From Elusimicrobia bacterium RIFOXYB2_FULL_49_7 (lineage in GTDB: Bacteria > Fibrobacterota > OXYB2-FULL-49-7): DNA of 19,463 bases. This document shows positions 12,749 through 19,463 of the stretch, piece after piece. The DNA lies in contig MGVN01000144.1 in NCBI GenBank assembly GCA_001800515.1, forward strand, positions 1-19,463, written 5' to 3'. Within the stretch, counting starts at the first letter, position 1. Every line of letters begins with the position of its first letter. A program made the translations under genes and the position numbers. The notes under the pieces are model-generated. The model saw nothing but the letters and a program-made list of their open reading frames with translations. It was not told the DNA's origin and did not search any database.

Positions 12749-15700
12749 TTATTTTAACAGTGTAGCCCGTTTTATCATCTCCTGATTACCCACCTTAAGC
12801 TTAATCATGTAAATTCCGCTTCCCATCAGCCGGCTCACCTGATCGCAGCCGTTCCAGAAGACGGTATGCTCTCCGGGCTGCTCCGTTTTGTTCAGCCATT
12901 GGCGCACCAAACGTCCATTAATGTCATATATCTTTATCGAAACTGTTTGTACTGTCGACAAGCCATATTTCACGGTCGTTGAAGGGTTGAACGGGTTGGG
13001 CAGAACGCCCAGCAGGCTGAAGAGAGAGGTCTTCTTTCCGCTCTTTTCATTTCCGGTAAACAGATAGAGTCCTTGTTCCACCCGATTACCACGGCCATCG
13101 TCCACAATAAGTTTGGCAGGACGAGGCGTCTGATCCTCAAAGGCGCAAATAATCCTGCTGCCTTCCGCTCTAATCGTATCGCCTCCTCCCATATCTATTT
13201 GCCAGAAATAACGTAGGAAATCGCTCTCTGCATCATTCGTGGCACTGGCGTCAAGAAATACCACGCTTCCGACGAGACTATCTTTAACATTAATGACAGG
13301 TACCTGATTATGCGTTACGGTCTTCAAGGCATCCTTGGGATTTGAAAAAGCATAAACCTCAACACCATCATTGTCGCCATCATCATCCGAATCTTCATCA
13401 TTCGGATTGGTGGTTAACAAACAAGCTTCCTGACCGTCCCACAGACCGTCACCATCCGAGTCAGGATTATCCGGATTTGTTCCGTAAACCATTTCCGAGC
13501 TGTTGTCAAGACCGTCATAATCAGGGTCAAGAGCCGCTTCTTCGGCATCGATAGGAATACGGGCAAGTTTAATATTGTAACAACCGCTTGCACTGCCGTA
13601 CTCACGCCATTCCACAGGAACATGAGAAGGAGGTGATACTTGAGAAAGTCGCAAATCGAGAATCGTTGTATCATTATCCACAAGAACAATGGAAGCCGTC
13701 CATCTGTTTTCGTGAATGAAGTACTTTCTGCACATAATCTTGTTACTGTCAACCCAAACATACCATATCCTTTCGCCAACAAGCGTAACAAGCTGTTGCG
13801 CGGTATTTGACCCTGTAATATTGTTGATGAGCGTGTCTTTTGCCGGATGTTTCATGAAGATTGCGCCGGTCTTTTTCACTGAGGCGAAAATAAGGCTGTC
13901 CTGATAGGTGACGGCCGACGTGATGGGATTGTCATAGTCGAAGTTCGAAGCGACTCTTGTCCACGCACCCCATCCGTTCTTATCGCCAAGACTAAAATAC
14001 ATGGCACCTGAATTTTGTGCAAAAACAATCGCTTTGCCCTGATAATTGGTCATATAGTCCGGAGAATAACCTGCCATGGGCTCTATCTGACCTTCACGCC
14101 ACATCGCATGTTTCTTTCCTTCCGGGAACTGCCAGCGAATTCCGCCGTCATCGGAATAACTTGCAAAATTGGCGTATGTTGAAACCGTGGGATTCATATG
14201 GTTGCCGAGAATCACGGACCACAATTGACCTGACGGCAATACCGTCATCCGTAAACCGCCCATGCAACCTGTCGCCATGTCCGAAGCGATGATACAGTCG
14301 GGATATTGAACGGCTGTGGCGTGCGTCTGATGCGGATAGACTTCCCATCGTTCCGTTCCGGGTTGAAGTCTGAAGAAAGTAACATACGAGCCGAATCCGC
14401 TGCCGGGGGCATAATCCTGACACCAGCGCATCATTCCAAAGTAGCCAAAACCCCTCAGCATGTTATCGGAAAAGCCCCAGTGAACAAACGTTCCACGCAT
14501 GGTGATTGTAGCGTAAACGCAGAACTGAAGAGGATAGGAAGCTGCCGTTGCATCAGATTGCCATGTTTCACCACCGTCTACGCTGCCAATCCAACCTCTA
14601 CCCCGATAATGCTGCTGATAGCTACTGGAGACAACAGGGGGGGGGCAAGCGTCACCGTAAGAATTCGCCCAATACTGATAATTTCGCATCTCATCTATGG
14701 CAGCATATCGATTGTTATCCATTGTAACGATACCATGTCGCATATTTCTCAAACGATCAACTTCTCCCATGCCGCCACCATACGCTGTCACGAGAATGGG
14801 AGTTTCCGGTGCAATTGCTCCAGTGGTTCTTGAAGGAACGATAACCGCCGGGGGAGATGCCATAGGCGATTTGTATTGCGTTGTCAATAACCACGGCTCA
14901 AGAACGGGTTTGTCCGGATGAATGACAGTATATGTCGGGTTAATATCACTCGTTACGAGCCGGATATTATCAATGTACATGTTAGTCGCATCGGTGACAT
15001 TGCGGAGTTGAATGGTAAAATTCTTGATGTCGGTCATATCCTCACCATTAAGCCAGGCCATTTTTTTAATTGGAACACAAACGGTATAATATTGTCCGGC
15101 TTCAATTTCGTACTGACAGCGGTTGGAAGGACGATATTTGCCTTCAAAGCGAACCCATAACCATATTTTGGCATCCGTGCTTTTAACATCGAAATAGATA
15201 TAGTCATAGGAAGACCAATCCTGTATTGCTGCAGGTAATCTATCTATCAGCCTGAAAAGCGCAAAAATTGTGCAATACCTGTTCACACTATAGTCTATAG
15301 GTCCATCGAAATCCTCACAAACATCATTGCTATCCAGATATTTACCGCTTGAAAGATTGGACCAGTTCTGAAACCAATCGGCATGACTCCTGATTAGGAC
15401 ATTGGTCGGGGCCCCACTACTATATATCGGGTGAAAAAGAGTCCACTCACCTTCCGTGGCATTTGCAGGGCTCTTTCGAGCCTGAAATGAGACAATGGCA
15501 CCCATAACACCACTATTACACCTATAAACCTTCTCGCTGTCATTGTTAATCAAAGTGGTTGAGATATAAAAGGTTGTGTTAGACGCCTCCATCCAAGAGG
15601 TCATTTCGGTCTCCTCAAAACCACAGAGTAATTGCTCTCCGGCAAATAAAGAGATCGTAAATACAATTATTATAAGCATAAAGATTGTTTTTGGCATCAT
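12749..15700 (-). CDS. Secreted sialidase-fold protein with TSP3 repeats and T9SS sorting domain
   Basis: A 983-residue protein, the first gene of the operon. Signal peptide: about 1-21. A jelly-roll-like domain covers about 95-250 (QDWSSYDYIYFDVKSTDAK, MYIDNIRLV). A beta-propeller covers about 290-715 with Asp boxes GSVDGGETW (372-380) and YSDDGGIRW (515-523). Thrombospondin type 3 calcium-binding repeats lie at 724-792 (DPDYDGLDN, DSDGDGLWDGQE, DSDDDGDNDGVE). A PKD/Ig-like segment lies near 798-880. The sorting domain covers 898-983 (LPNPFNPSTTV, IKIYDINGRLV, final Lys). The second ATG (15695-15697) is better spaced from GAGGGG than the first, so the true start may be Met2. A run of nine C residues in the coding strand encodes part of the PPP at 353-355. 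Confidence 0.78.
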   Translation of the reverse strand: MMPKTIFMLIIIVFTISLFAGEQLLCGFEETEMTSWMEASNTTFYISTTLINNDSEKVYRCNSGVMGAIVSFQARKSPANATEGEWTLFHPIYSSGAPTNVLIRSHADWFQNWSNLSSGKYLDSNDVCEDFDGPIDYSVNRYCTIFALFRLIDRLPAAIQDWSSYDYIYFDVKSTDAKIWLWVRFEGKYRPSNRCQYEIEAGQYYTVCVPIKKMAWLNGEDMTDIKNFTIQLRNVTDATNMYIDNIRLVTSDINPTYTVIHPDKPVLEPWLLTTQYKSPMASPPAVIVPSRTTGAIAPETPILVTAYGGGMGEVDRLRNMRHGIVTMDNNRYAAIDEMRNYQYWANSYGDACPPPVVSSSYQQHYRGRGWIGSVDGGETWQSDATAASYPLQFCVYATITMRGTFVHWGFSDNMLRGFGYFGMMRWCQDYAPGSGFGSYVTFFRLQPGTERWEVYPHQTHATAVQYPDCIIASDMATGCMGGLRMTVLPSGQLWSVILGNHMNPTVSTYANFASYSDDGGIRWQFPEGKKHAMWREGQIEPMAGYSPDYMTNYQGKAIVFAQNSGAMYFSLGDKNGWGAWTRVASNFDYDNPITSAVTYQDSLIFASVKKTGAIFMKHPAKDTLINNITGSNTAQQLVTLVGERIWYVWVDSNKIMCRKYFIHENRWTASIVLVDNDTTILDLRLSQVSPPSHVPVEWREYGSASGCYNIKLARIPIDAEEAALDPDYDGLDNSSEMVYGTNPDNPDSDGDGLWDGQEACLLTTNPNDEDSDDDGDNDGVEVYAFSNPKDALKTVTHNQVPVINVKDSLVGSVVFLDASATNDAESDFLRYFWQIDMGGGDTIRAEGSRIICAFEDQTPRPAKLIVDDGRGNRVEQGLYLFTGNEKSGKKTSLFSLLGVLPNPFNPSTTVKYGLSTVQTVSIKIYDINGRLVRQWLNKTEQPGEHTVFWNGCDQVSRLMGSGIYMIKLKVGNQEMIKRATLLK
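14637..14645. repeat. Homopolymer of nine G (C9 on the coding strand)
   Basis: Nine consecutive G residues lie inside the first operon gene, where the coding strand reads TGCCCCCCCCCTGTT for Cys-Pro-Pro-Pro-Val. The paralogue keeps the PPP motif with mixed codons, so the run is not forced by protein sequence. Confidence 0.9.
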
Positions 15701-15725
15701 TATCCCCTCTTTTATTTGAAATATA
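15701..15725 (-). promoter_or_regulatory. Candidate operon promoter -10 and ribosome binding site
   Basis: On the minus strand TATATT (15725-15720) fits a -10 element, with only a poor -35 (AACAGC) 17 bases upstream. GAGGGG lies just before the two start codons. A weak -35 is what an AraC-type activator would compensate for, but no operator repeats were identified with confidence. Confidence 0.3.
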
Positions 15726-15813
15726 CTCAGAATCGAGATTAGGCTGTTTAAAAGTAATATATATTCTTCAAGACTTTATCCATACGGCTAATTCTATACT
15801 AAACCTTATTGAA

Positions 15814-15842
15814 TTGCATCCTTATTCGACTTATTTTATACT
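15814..15842 (+). promoter_or_regulatory. Promoter of the AraC-type regulator
   Basis: TTGCAT (15814-15819), a 17-base spacer and TATACT (15837-15842) form a good sigma70-like promoter, 33 bases before the regulator's ATG. A moderate ribosome binding site, AAAAAGG, precedes the ATG. The 175-bp divergent region is the only control region shared with the operon. Confidence 0.6.
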
Positions 15843-15875
15843 TACAATATAAAAGGTGCCGAAAAAGGCTTAAAA

Positions 15876-17864
15876 ATGCGTATTTTCACCATCCTCATCA
15901 TTTCGACTCTTTCGTACGGAAAAATCCTTTTTCAAGAAAACTTTGAAGGTCCATTGTATCATTATACCGACTTGGGAGCTAATATTGTTGACACGATTAA
16001 AGCGGACAACTCAAAAGCTGCGGTTATCGATCATCTAAAAAAAGCGGGGATGATTGATTTTCAAATGCCTTTTAAACTCCCCTATTATTTGGCCTTTGAT
16101 TTCATGATTGTCGGGCCTTCTGATGCTTCAAAGAAAGCAAATCGGAAATCACCCCGATCTTCAATGATTTTCGCGAAACATATCATCGACAGAATAGAAG
16201 CCGATTCGATAAAGGAGTTGTCTGAAAACAAATGTTTCCTTTCTTTTGGAGGAGAGGGAGAAAACCCCTTTTTGTATATCGTACGCATGCGTGATACATT
16301 GGCGGCTTTTCCTGTTGCAAAAAATCGGTTTCATACTTTTTGTATTCATGTCCAAAAGGACTCGGGCGCGACCGGCAGCATCCACCATTTTCTTATGAAC
16401 GGTGAGCTGATCGGAAAAAGATTTTCGCGTTTCATAGGTGATAGCACATGCCGAATAATCGTGCAATTAGGCAACACGGAGGAAATTAAAGCAACCCAGC
16501 ATCTTCCGGATAACATCAGGCTTGTTATCGACAATGTTATTCTGTCGGACAGCATGGATACCCTCTCTCTATTACCACCGGAAATGAAATTTTATTCGCC
16601 CGGTCCGGGTAAAATGGCGATGTCGCTGTTCACAAATGCCGCCGATTCGGTAATCCTCTTCCTTGTGGCTGATAATCCTGATTTTATCTTCCCCATTCTA
16701 TACAGAAGCATACCGGTAATAAAATGCAGCCCCTTTATTCCTTATTACACTTTTCCTCAGGGCACTTATTATTCAAAATCCGCCGTTACCCGAAAGAACG
16801 GATTGACTACGAACTACACACCTGTTATGAAACTGGGCCTGCCGGACGACAAAACACTTGAAACGCATCCCAACATCATGGACGTAGAAATTTACAATAA
16901 AAAAAATAGGGAAACCTCTCTGCTCGTTCCGGAAGAATGGTACACAATCAAAGTCCGTCTAAATAGGATGGATTTCAACGGTTACATCTTATTACGCCTG
17001 CATTCCAGAAGCAATGCGCTGGGAGACATTCATGACCGCGGCGGGGAATTCGACAGAAAGTCGAATTATATTTTTAATTTCTCCAAAGGTCTGATCAACA
17101 GCTTCTTCGTTAAGGAGGAACGATATCCTAGACAGGCTAAGAGCATTACACCGGGCACGCAATTTCTATATATAGACGATATCGACAGCGTGTTTAAGAT
17201 TGATACGCTGAAAAAAACGGCTCAGGTGCGCTTCAAACTCTTTAAGGAAACCGTCCCCGGAAACTGGGAGGTTTCCGGCTATGTAGAAACAAGGGACTCG
17301 CTTTTTTCCTACCCATTTAAAAAAAGGTATAGAGTCATATCGGAAATGCAACTGAGCAAACTACAACAAAAGGAGTTCAGAAATAAAATCGGGAAAGCAA
17401 CGGTTTTAATCCTATTTTTCCTGGGTAGCTTGGCATCCATCCTATTCATGCGCCATAAAAAAACCGGCCAAAGAGAGAAAATGTTGGGCCTGCTTGAAAC
17501 AGCAAGGGGAAAACAGACTTACCTTCTGGACGATGGATATAAACACCGTCATATCATAACAAAAGTCCAATTCTACATTTATGAAAATTATACGGGTCAT
17601 ATTTCAATCGCTGATATTACACATCATTTGAATTTATCACAGGCATGGATATTGAAAATATTCAAGGAAGCAACCGGTTTGACCATCATACAGTTCATTA
17701 ACCGGTTGCGGATGGAAGATGCCGCTGAAAAATTAAAAGGAGCATCCCTGAACATTACCGACATTGCCATGTCGGTGGGATTCTCAAGCATCGACCATTT
17801 TACGCGGGTGTTCAAGTCCTTTGCAGGAATGAATCCCACTTGTTTCAGAAAGAAATATCAATAG
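15876..17864 (+). CDS. Transmembrane AraC-family one-component regulator
   Basis: A 662-residue protein. Residues 1-15 form an export signal or anchor (MRIFTILIISTLSYG). Residues about 17-226 look like a lectin/LamG-type beta sandwich (ILFQENFEGP, LPYYLAFDFMIVG, NIRLVIDNVILSD). Residues about 240-490 are a further extracytoplasmic region of unknown fold. A single transmembrane helix lies at about 507-525 (ATVLILFFLGSLASILFM), followed by a basic flank. Residues 564-662 are a full AraC/XylS DNA-binding domain with both helix-turn-helix motifs (ISIADITHHLNLSQAWILK; NITDIAMSVGFSSIDHFTRV). There are no kinase, receiver or HAMP domains. It is divergent from the enzyme operon and is its likely activator, perhaps responding to released oligosaccharides. 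Its end overlaps the 3' end of a convergent remnant. Confidence 0.85.
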   Translation: MRIFTILIISTLSYGKILFQENFEGPLYHYTDLGANIVDTIKADNSKAAVIDHLKKAGMIDFQMPFKLPYYLAFDFMIVGPSDASKKANRKSPRSSMIFAKHIIDRIEADSIKELSENKCFLSFGGEGENPFLYIVRMRDTLAAFPVAKNRFHTFCIHVQKDSGATGSIHHFLMNGELIGKRFSRFIGDSTCRIIVQLGNTEEIKATQHLPDNIRLVIDNVILSDSMDTLSLLPPEMKFYSPGPGKMAMSLFTNAADSVILFLVADNPDFIFPILYRSIPVIKCSPFIPYYTFPQGTYYSKSAVTRKNGLTTNYTPVMKLGLPDDKTLETHPNIMDVEIYNKKNRETSLLVPEEWYTIKVRLNRMDFNGYILLRLHSRSNALGDIHDRGGEFDRKSNYIFNFSKGLINSFFVKEERYPRQAKSITPGTQFLYIDDIDSVFKIDTLKKTAQVRFKLFKETVPGNWEVSGYVETRDSLFSYPFKKRYRVISEMQLSKLQQKEFRNKIGKATVLILFFLGSLASILFMRHKKTGQREKMLGLLETARGKQTYLLDDGYKHRHIITKVQFYIYENYTGHISIADITHHLNLSQAWILKIFKEATGLTIIQFINRLRMEDAAEKLKGASLNITDIAMSVGFSSIDHFTRVFKSFAGMNPTCFRKKYQ

Positions 17865-18057
17865 TCCAGTTTTATGATAACCGGAAAATGATCCGAAATG
17901 AAATCTACAATTCCATCCTGCGGCCGCGACGCAAAGATGCATTTATCATCCAAGGCTTTATTGACTAATATAAAGTCAACGCGATGGTCTGCATTGGGTT
18001 TTCCTTCATCATTTCAGAATAGGGATGACCCCATTGTTCATTTATCCATTCTGCACC
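17858..18057 (-). pseudogene. Endonuclease/exonuclease/phosphatase-family remnant, frameshifted
   Basis: The C-terminal end of an EEP-superfamily protein is readable: NADHRVDFILVNKALDDK, then GIVDFISDHFPVIIKLDY and TGA. It contains the family's 'RvDfIlv' strand and the 'SDHfPv' motif with the catalytic-site Asp-His. Upstream, the matching frame closes at a TGA, but another frame continues EWINEQWGHPYSEMMKEN, so a frameshift lies near 18000-18015. Nothing further upstream remains before clpP. The N-terminal two thirds or more are missing. Its stop overlaps the 3' end of the convergent regulator gene by three bases. Confidence 0.6.
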
Positions 18058-18061
18058 TTAC

Positions 18062-18634
18062 CTATTGCACCACCTTATCAACCAGGCCGTACTCCACCGC
18101 TTCCTTGGCGGACATGAATTTGTCCCGATCCGTATCCTGATCAATCTGCTCCATGCTCTTACCGCTGTGCTTGACAAGTATTTCATTCAGTCGGCTGCGG
18201 ATGCGAAGCATCTCCTCGGCCTGAATCTGAAGGTCCGTGGCCGGCGCATAGATGGCGCTGGAAATAAGCGGTTGGTGAATCATGACACGCGCACTCGGCC
18301 AAATGAGGCGTTTGCCCTTTGTACCCGCAGTCAAGAGAACCGCACCCATGCTGGCCGCCTGCCCCATGCAAATCGTGGACACATCATTCCTGGCCGCCTG
18401 CATGGCATCATAAATGGCCAATCCGGACGAGATGACTCCGCCCGGACTGTTGATAAAGAGCTTGATATCCCCTTTGCCGGATTCATCGAGATAGAGGATG
18501 CGTTTAACGATTTTCTCTGCGGATTCGTCATCCACGCCGCCCCAGAGATAGATTTCCCGGCGTTCGAGCGCTTTTTCCTCCAGCATGTTCTCCACACTGG
18601 TCTTCTTGTCTTTTTCTTTTTCATCGCAGGCCAT
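18062..18634 (-). CDS. clpP: ATP-dependent Clp protease proteolytic subunit
   Basis: A 190-residue serine peptidase of family S14 that forms the tetradecameric barrel of the Clp protease and degrades unfolded or tagged proteins delivered by ClpX/ClpA. The triad is visible: Ser95 in GQAASMGAVL, His120 in MIHQP and Asp171 in DRDKFMSAKEAVEYGLVD. INSPGG (61-66) shapes the substrate groove. The N terminus is charged (MACDEKEKDKKTSVEN) and unlike the usual E. coli-type start, so it may be a secondary ClpP paralogue. AAGGAG lies seven bases before the ATG. It follows cysS by 14 bases and is probably cotranscribed with it. Confidence 0.93.
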   Translation of the reverse strand: MACDEKEKDKKTSVENMLEEKALERREIYLWGGVDDESAEKIVKRILYLDESGKGDIKLFINSPGGVISSGLAIYDAMQAARNDVSTICMGQAASMGAVLLTAGTKGKRLIWPSARVMIHQPLISSAIYAPATDLQIQAEEMLRIRSRLNEILVKHSGKSMEQIDQDTDRDKFMSAKEAVEYGLVDKVVQ

Positions 18635-18648
18635 GAGGGTCTCCTTAA

Positions 18649-19463
18649 TTACTGTATCTTTTCAACTTTGGCACCGTTCTTAGAATCAATAACACGATAG
18701 CCCTTTTGGGCGAGTTCATCACGAATATCATCCGACCGTTTGAAGTCCCGCGCCTGGCGCGCGGATTCCCGTTCAGAGAGAAGCCGCCGGATGTCTTCCG
18801 GAACATCGATAAACGACCCCTGTATACCGGCCAAACCCAATCCGAGCACCTGGTCGAATTCCGCGACTAATGCAATCTTGGCCTGGTTCGATAAAGCCGG
18901 GGCTCGAAGCATCTCCCAAAGAACCGCAAGGGCGCGCGGCATATTCAAATCATCGTTGATGTCGGCCAGGAAACTTTCTCGAAACAGGGCGCCATCCTCA
19001 TTGCCGGAAATCACGTCCTTATGGTTATGGAGTTCCGTTAGTTTGGAAATCAAACTCTCGTATCCTTTGGCCGCATTCTCAATGATTTCCCAGGAAAAGG
19101 TGAGCGGCGCCCGATAATGGGCGGAGAGACAAAAGAAGCGGTAGGCCATGGGTGAAATCCCTTTGTCCATAAGCGTCTTCAGGATAATAAAATGACCTCC
19201 GGATTTGGCCATTTTCTCTTTTTCCAGAACCAGAAACTCACCATGCATCCAGTACCGGGAAAAAGGCTTTCCAGTGGCTGCTTCCGACTGGGCAATCTCA
19301 TTTGTGTGGTGAACCGGGATATGATCAATGCCGCCGCAATGAATATCGAGCGTTTCTCCCAGATATTTCATGGCCATGGCGGAACATTCTATGTGCCAAC
19401 CCGGGAAACCCTTTCCCCAGGGACTCTCCCATTCCATCTGCCGTTTTTGCTCCTTGGGAGAAA
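18649..19463 (-). CDS. cysS: Cysteine--tRNA ligase, 3' part (start outside window)
   Basis: The last 271 or so codons of cysteinyl-tRNA synthetase, which charges tRNA-Cys in the cytoplasm. Visible hallmarks are WESPWGKGFPGWHIECSAM, and GGIDHIPVHHTNEIAQSEAA with zinc-site histidines. The KMSKS loop is present as KMAKSGG. The C-terminal helical tRNA-binding region follows (DINDDLNMPRALAVLWEM; ARQARDFKRSDDIRDELAQK). The frame continues to the window edge without a start, so the ATG near 19437 is internal. The Ser-to-Ala change in KMSKS also occurs in other class I synthetases, and I see no sign of inactivation. It ends with TAA directly before the clpP ribosome binding site. Confidence 0.95.
   Translation of the reverse strand, partial: SPKEQKRQMEWESPWGKGFPGWHIECSAMAMKYLGETLDIHCGGIDHIPVHHTNEIAQSEAATGKPFSRYWMHGEFLVLEKEKMAKSGGHFIILKTLMDKGISPMAYRFFCLSAHYRAPLTFSWEIIENAAKGYESLISKLTELHNHKDVISGNEDGALFRESFLADINDDLNMPRALAVLWEMLRAPALSNQAKIALVAEFDQVLGLGLAGIQGSFIDVPEDIRRLLSERESARQARDFKRSDDIRDELAQKGYRVIDSKNGAKVEKIQ

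Noticed and set aside
15721..15800. AraC-type direct repeats in the divergent region (recurrent ATTCT at 15763 and 15791)
   Set aside because: The 28-base spacing and five-base length do not fit typical AraC half-site spacing, and such short matches are expected by chance in AT-rich DNA.
18065..18700. 211-residue plus-strand frame opposite clpP
   Set aside because: It mirrors the clpP codons with no start signal; clpP on the minus strand has all catalytic motifs and a good ribosome binding site.
1..19463. CRISPR array or rRNA genes
   Set aside because: No regularly spaced direct repeats and no stretch resembling rRNA were seen on either strand.

Overview
The window looks like a chromosomal segment from a Gram-negative bacterium of the FCB superphylum. 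The main evidence is four consecutive secreted proteins that each end in a type IX secretion (T9SS) type A sorting domain, with NPF(N/S) at the start of the module and a final Lys or Arg. The mix of such proteins with carbohydrate-active folds and thrombospondin type 3 repeats fits Fibrobacterota/Chitinivibrionia-like or related candidate phyla. There is no marker here that fixes the phylum, so this is inference.

Left part (1-3400) is a decayed accessory region. It begins with the edge of an IS3-type element (start of a transposase gene on the minus strand), then a GC-rich stretch without a clear gene, an AT-rich SAM-dependent methyltransferase, gene-poor sequence, and a Phd/YefM-RelE/ParE toxin-antitoxin pair. 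The pair has two TGTACA-core operators over its promoter. Next come a bulged inverted repeat, a piece of what looks like a large serine recombinase that runs into tRNA-Asn(GTT), an IS5-family transposase remnant, two orphan coding-like fragments, and tRNA-Leu(CAG). Both tRNAs are on the minus strand and each has its own intrinsic terminator.

Middle part (3559-4852) is a DMT (EamA) exporter with a 50-codon gene coupled to its 3' end. Upstream lies a promoter, a 37-codon leader ORF and a strong terminator. The end of the leader ORF can pair with the terminator's ascending arm, which is the layout of a transcription attenuator.

The core (4907-17864) is a compact four-gene minus-strand operon. 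In transcription order it encodes a sialidase-fold protein with TSP3 repeats, a large YetA/PcRGLX-like (PL26-related) putative polysaccharide lyase, a second sialidase-fold paralogue with an Ig-like module, and an alpha/beta hydrolase resembling carbohydrate esterases. All four have N-terminal export signals and C-terminal sorting domains. Facing the operon across 175 bp is a 662-residue regulator with an exported lectin-like sensor half, one transmembrane helix and a cytoplasmic AraC DNA-binding domain. I infer a self-contained polysaccharide (possibly rhamnogalacturonan-type) degradation locus controlled by a one-protein transmembrane sensor. It has no SusC/SusD pair, histidine kinase or sigma/anti-sigma pair inside the window.

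Right part (17858-19463) returns to core genome: a frameshifted endonuclease/exonuclease/phosphatase-family remnant, clpP, and the 3' part of cysS, all on the minus strand.
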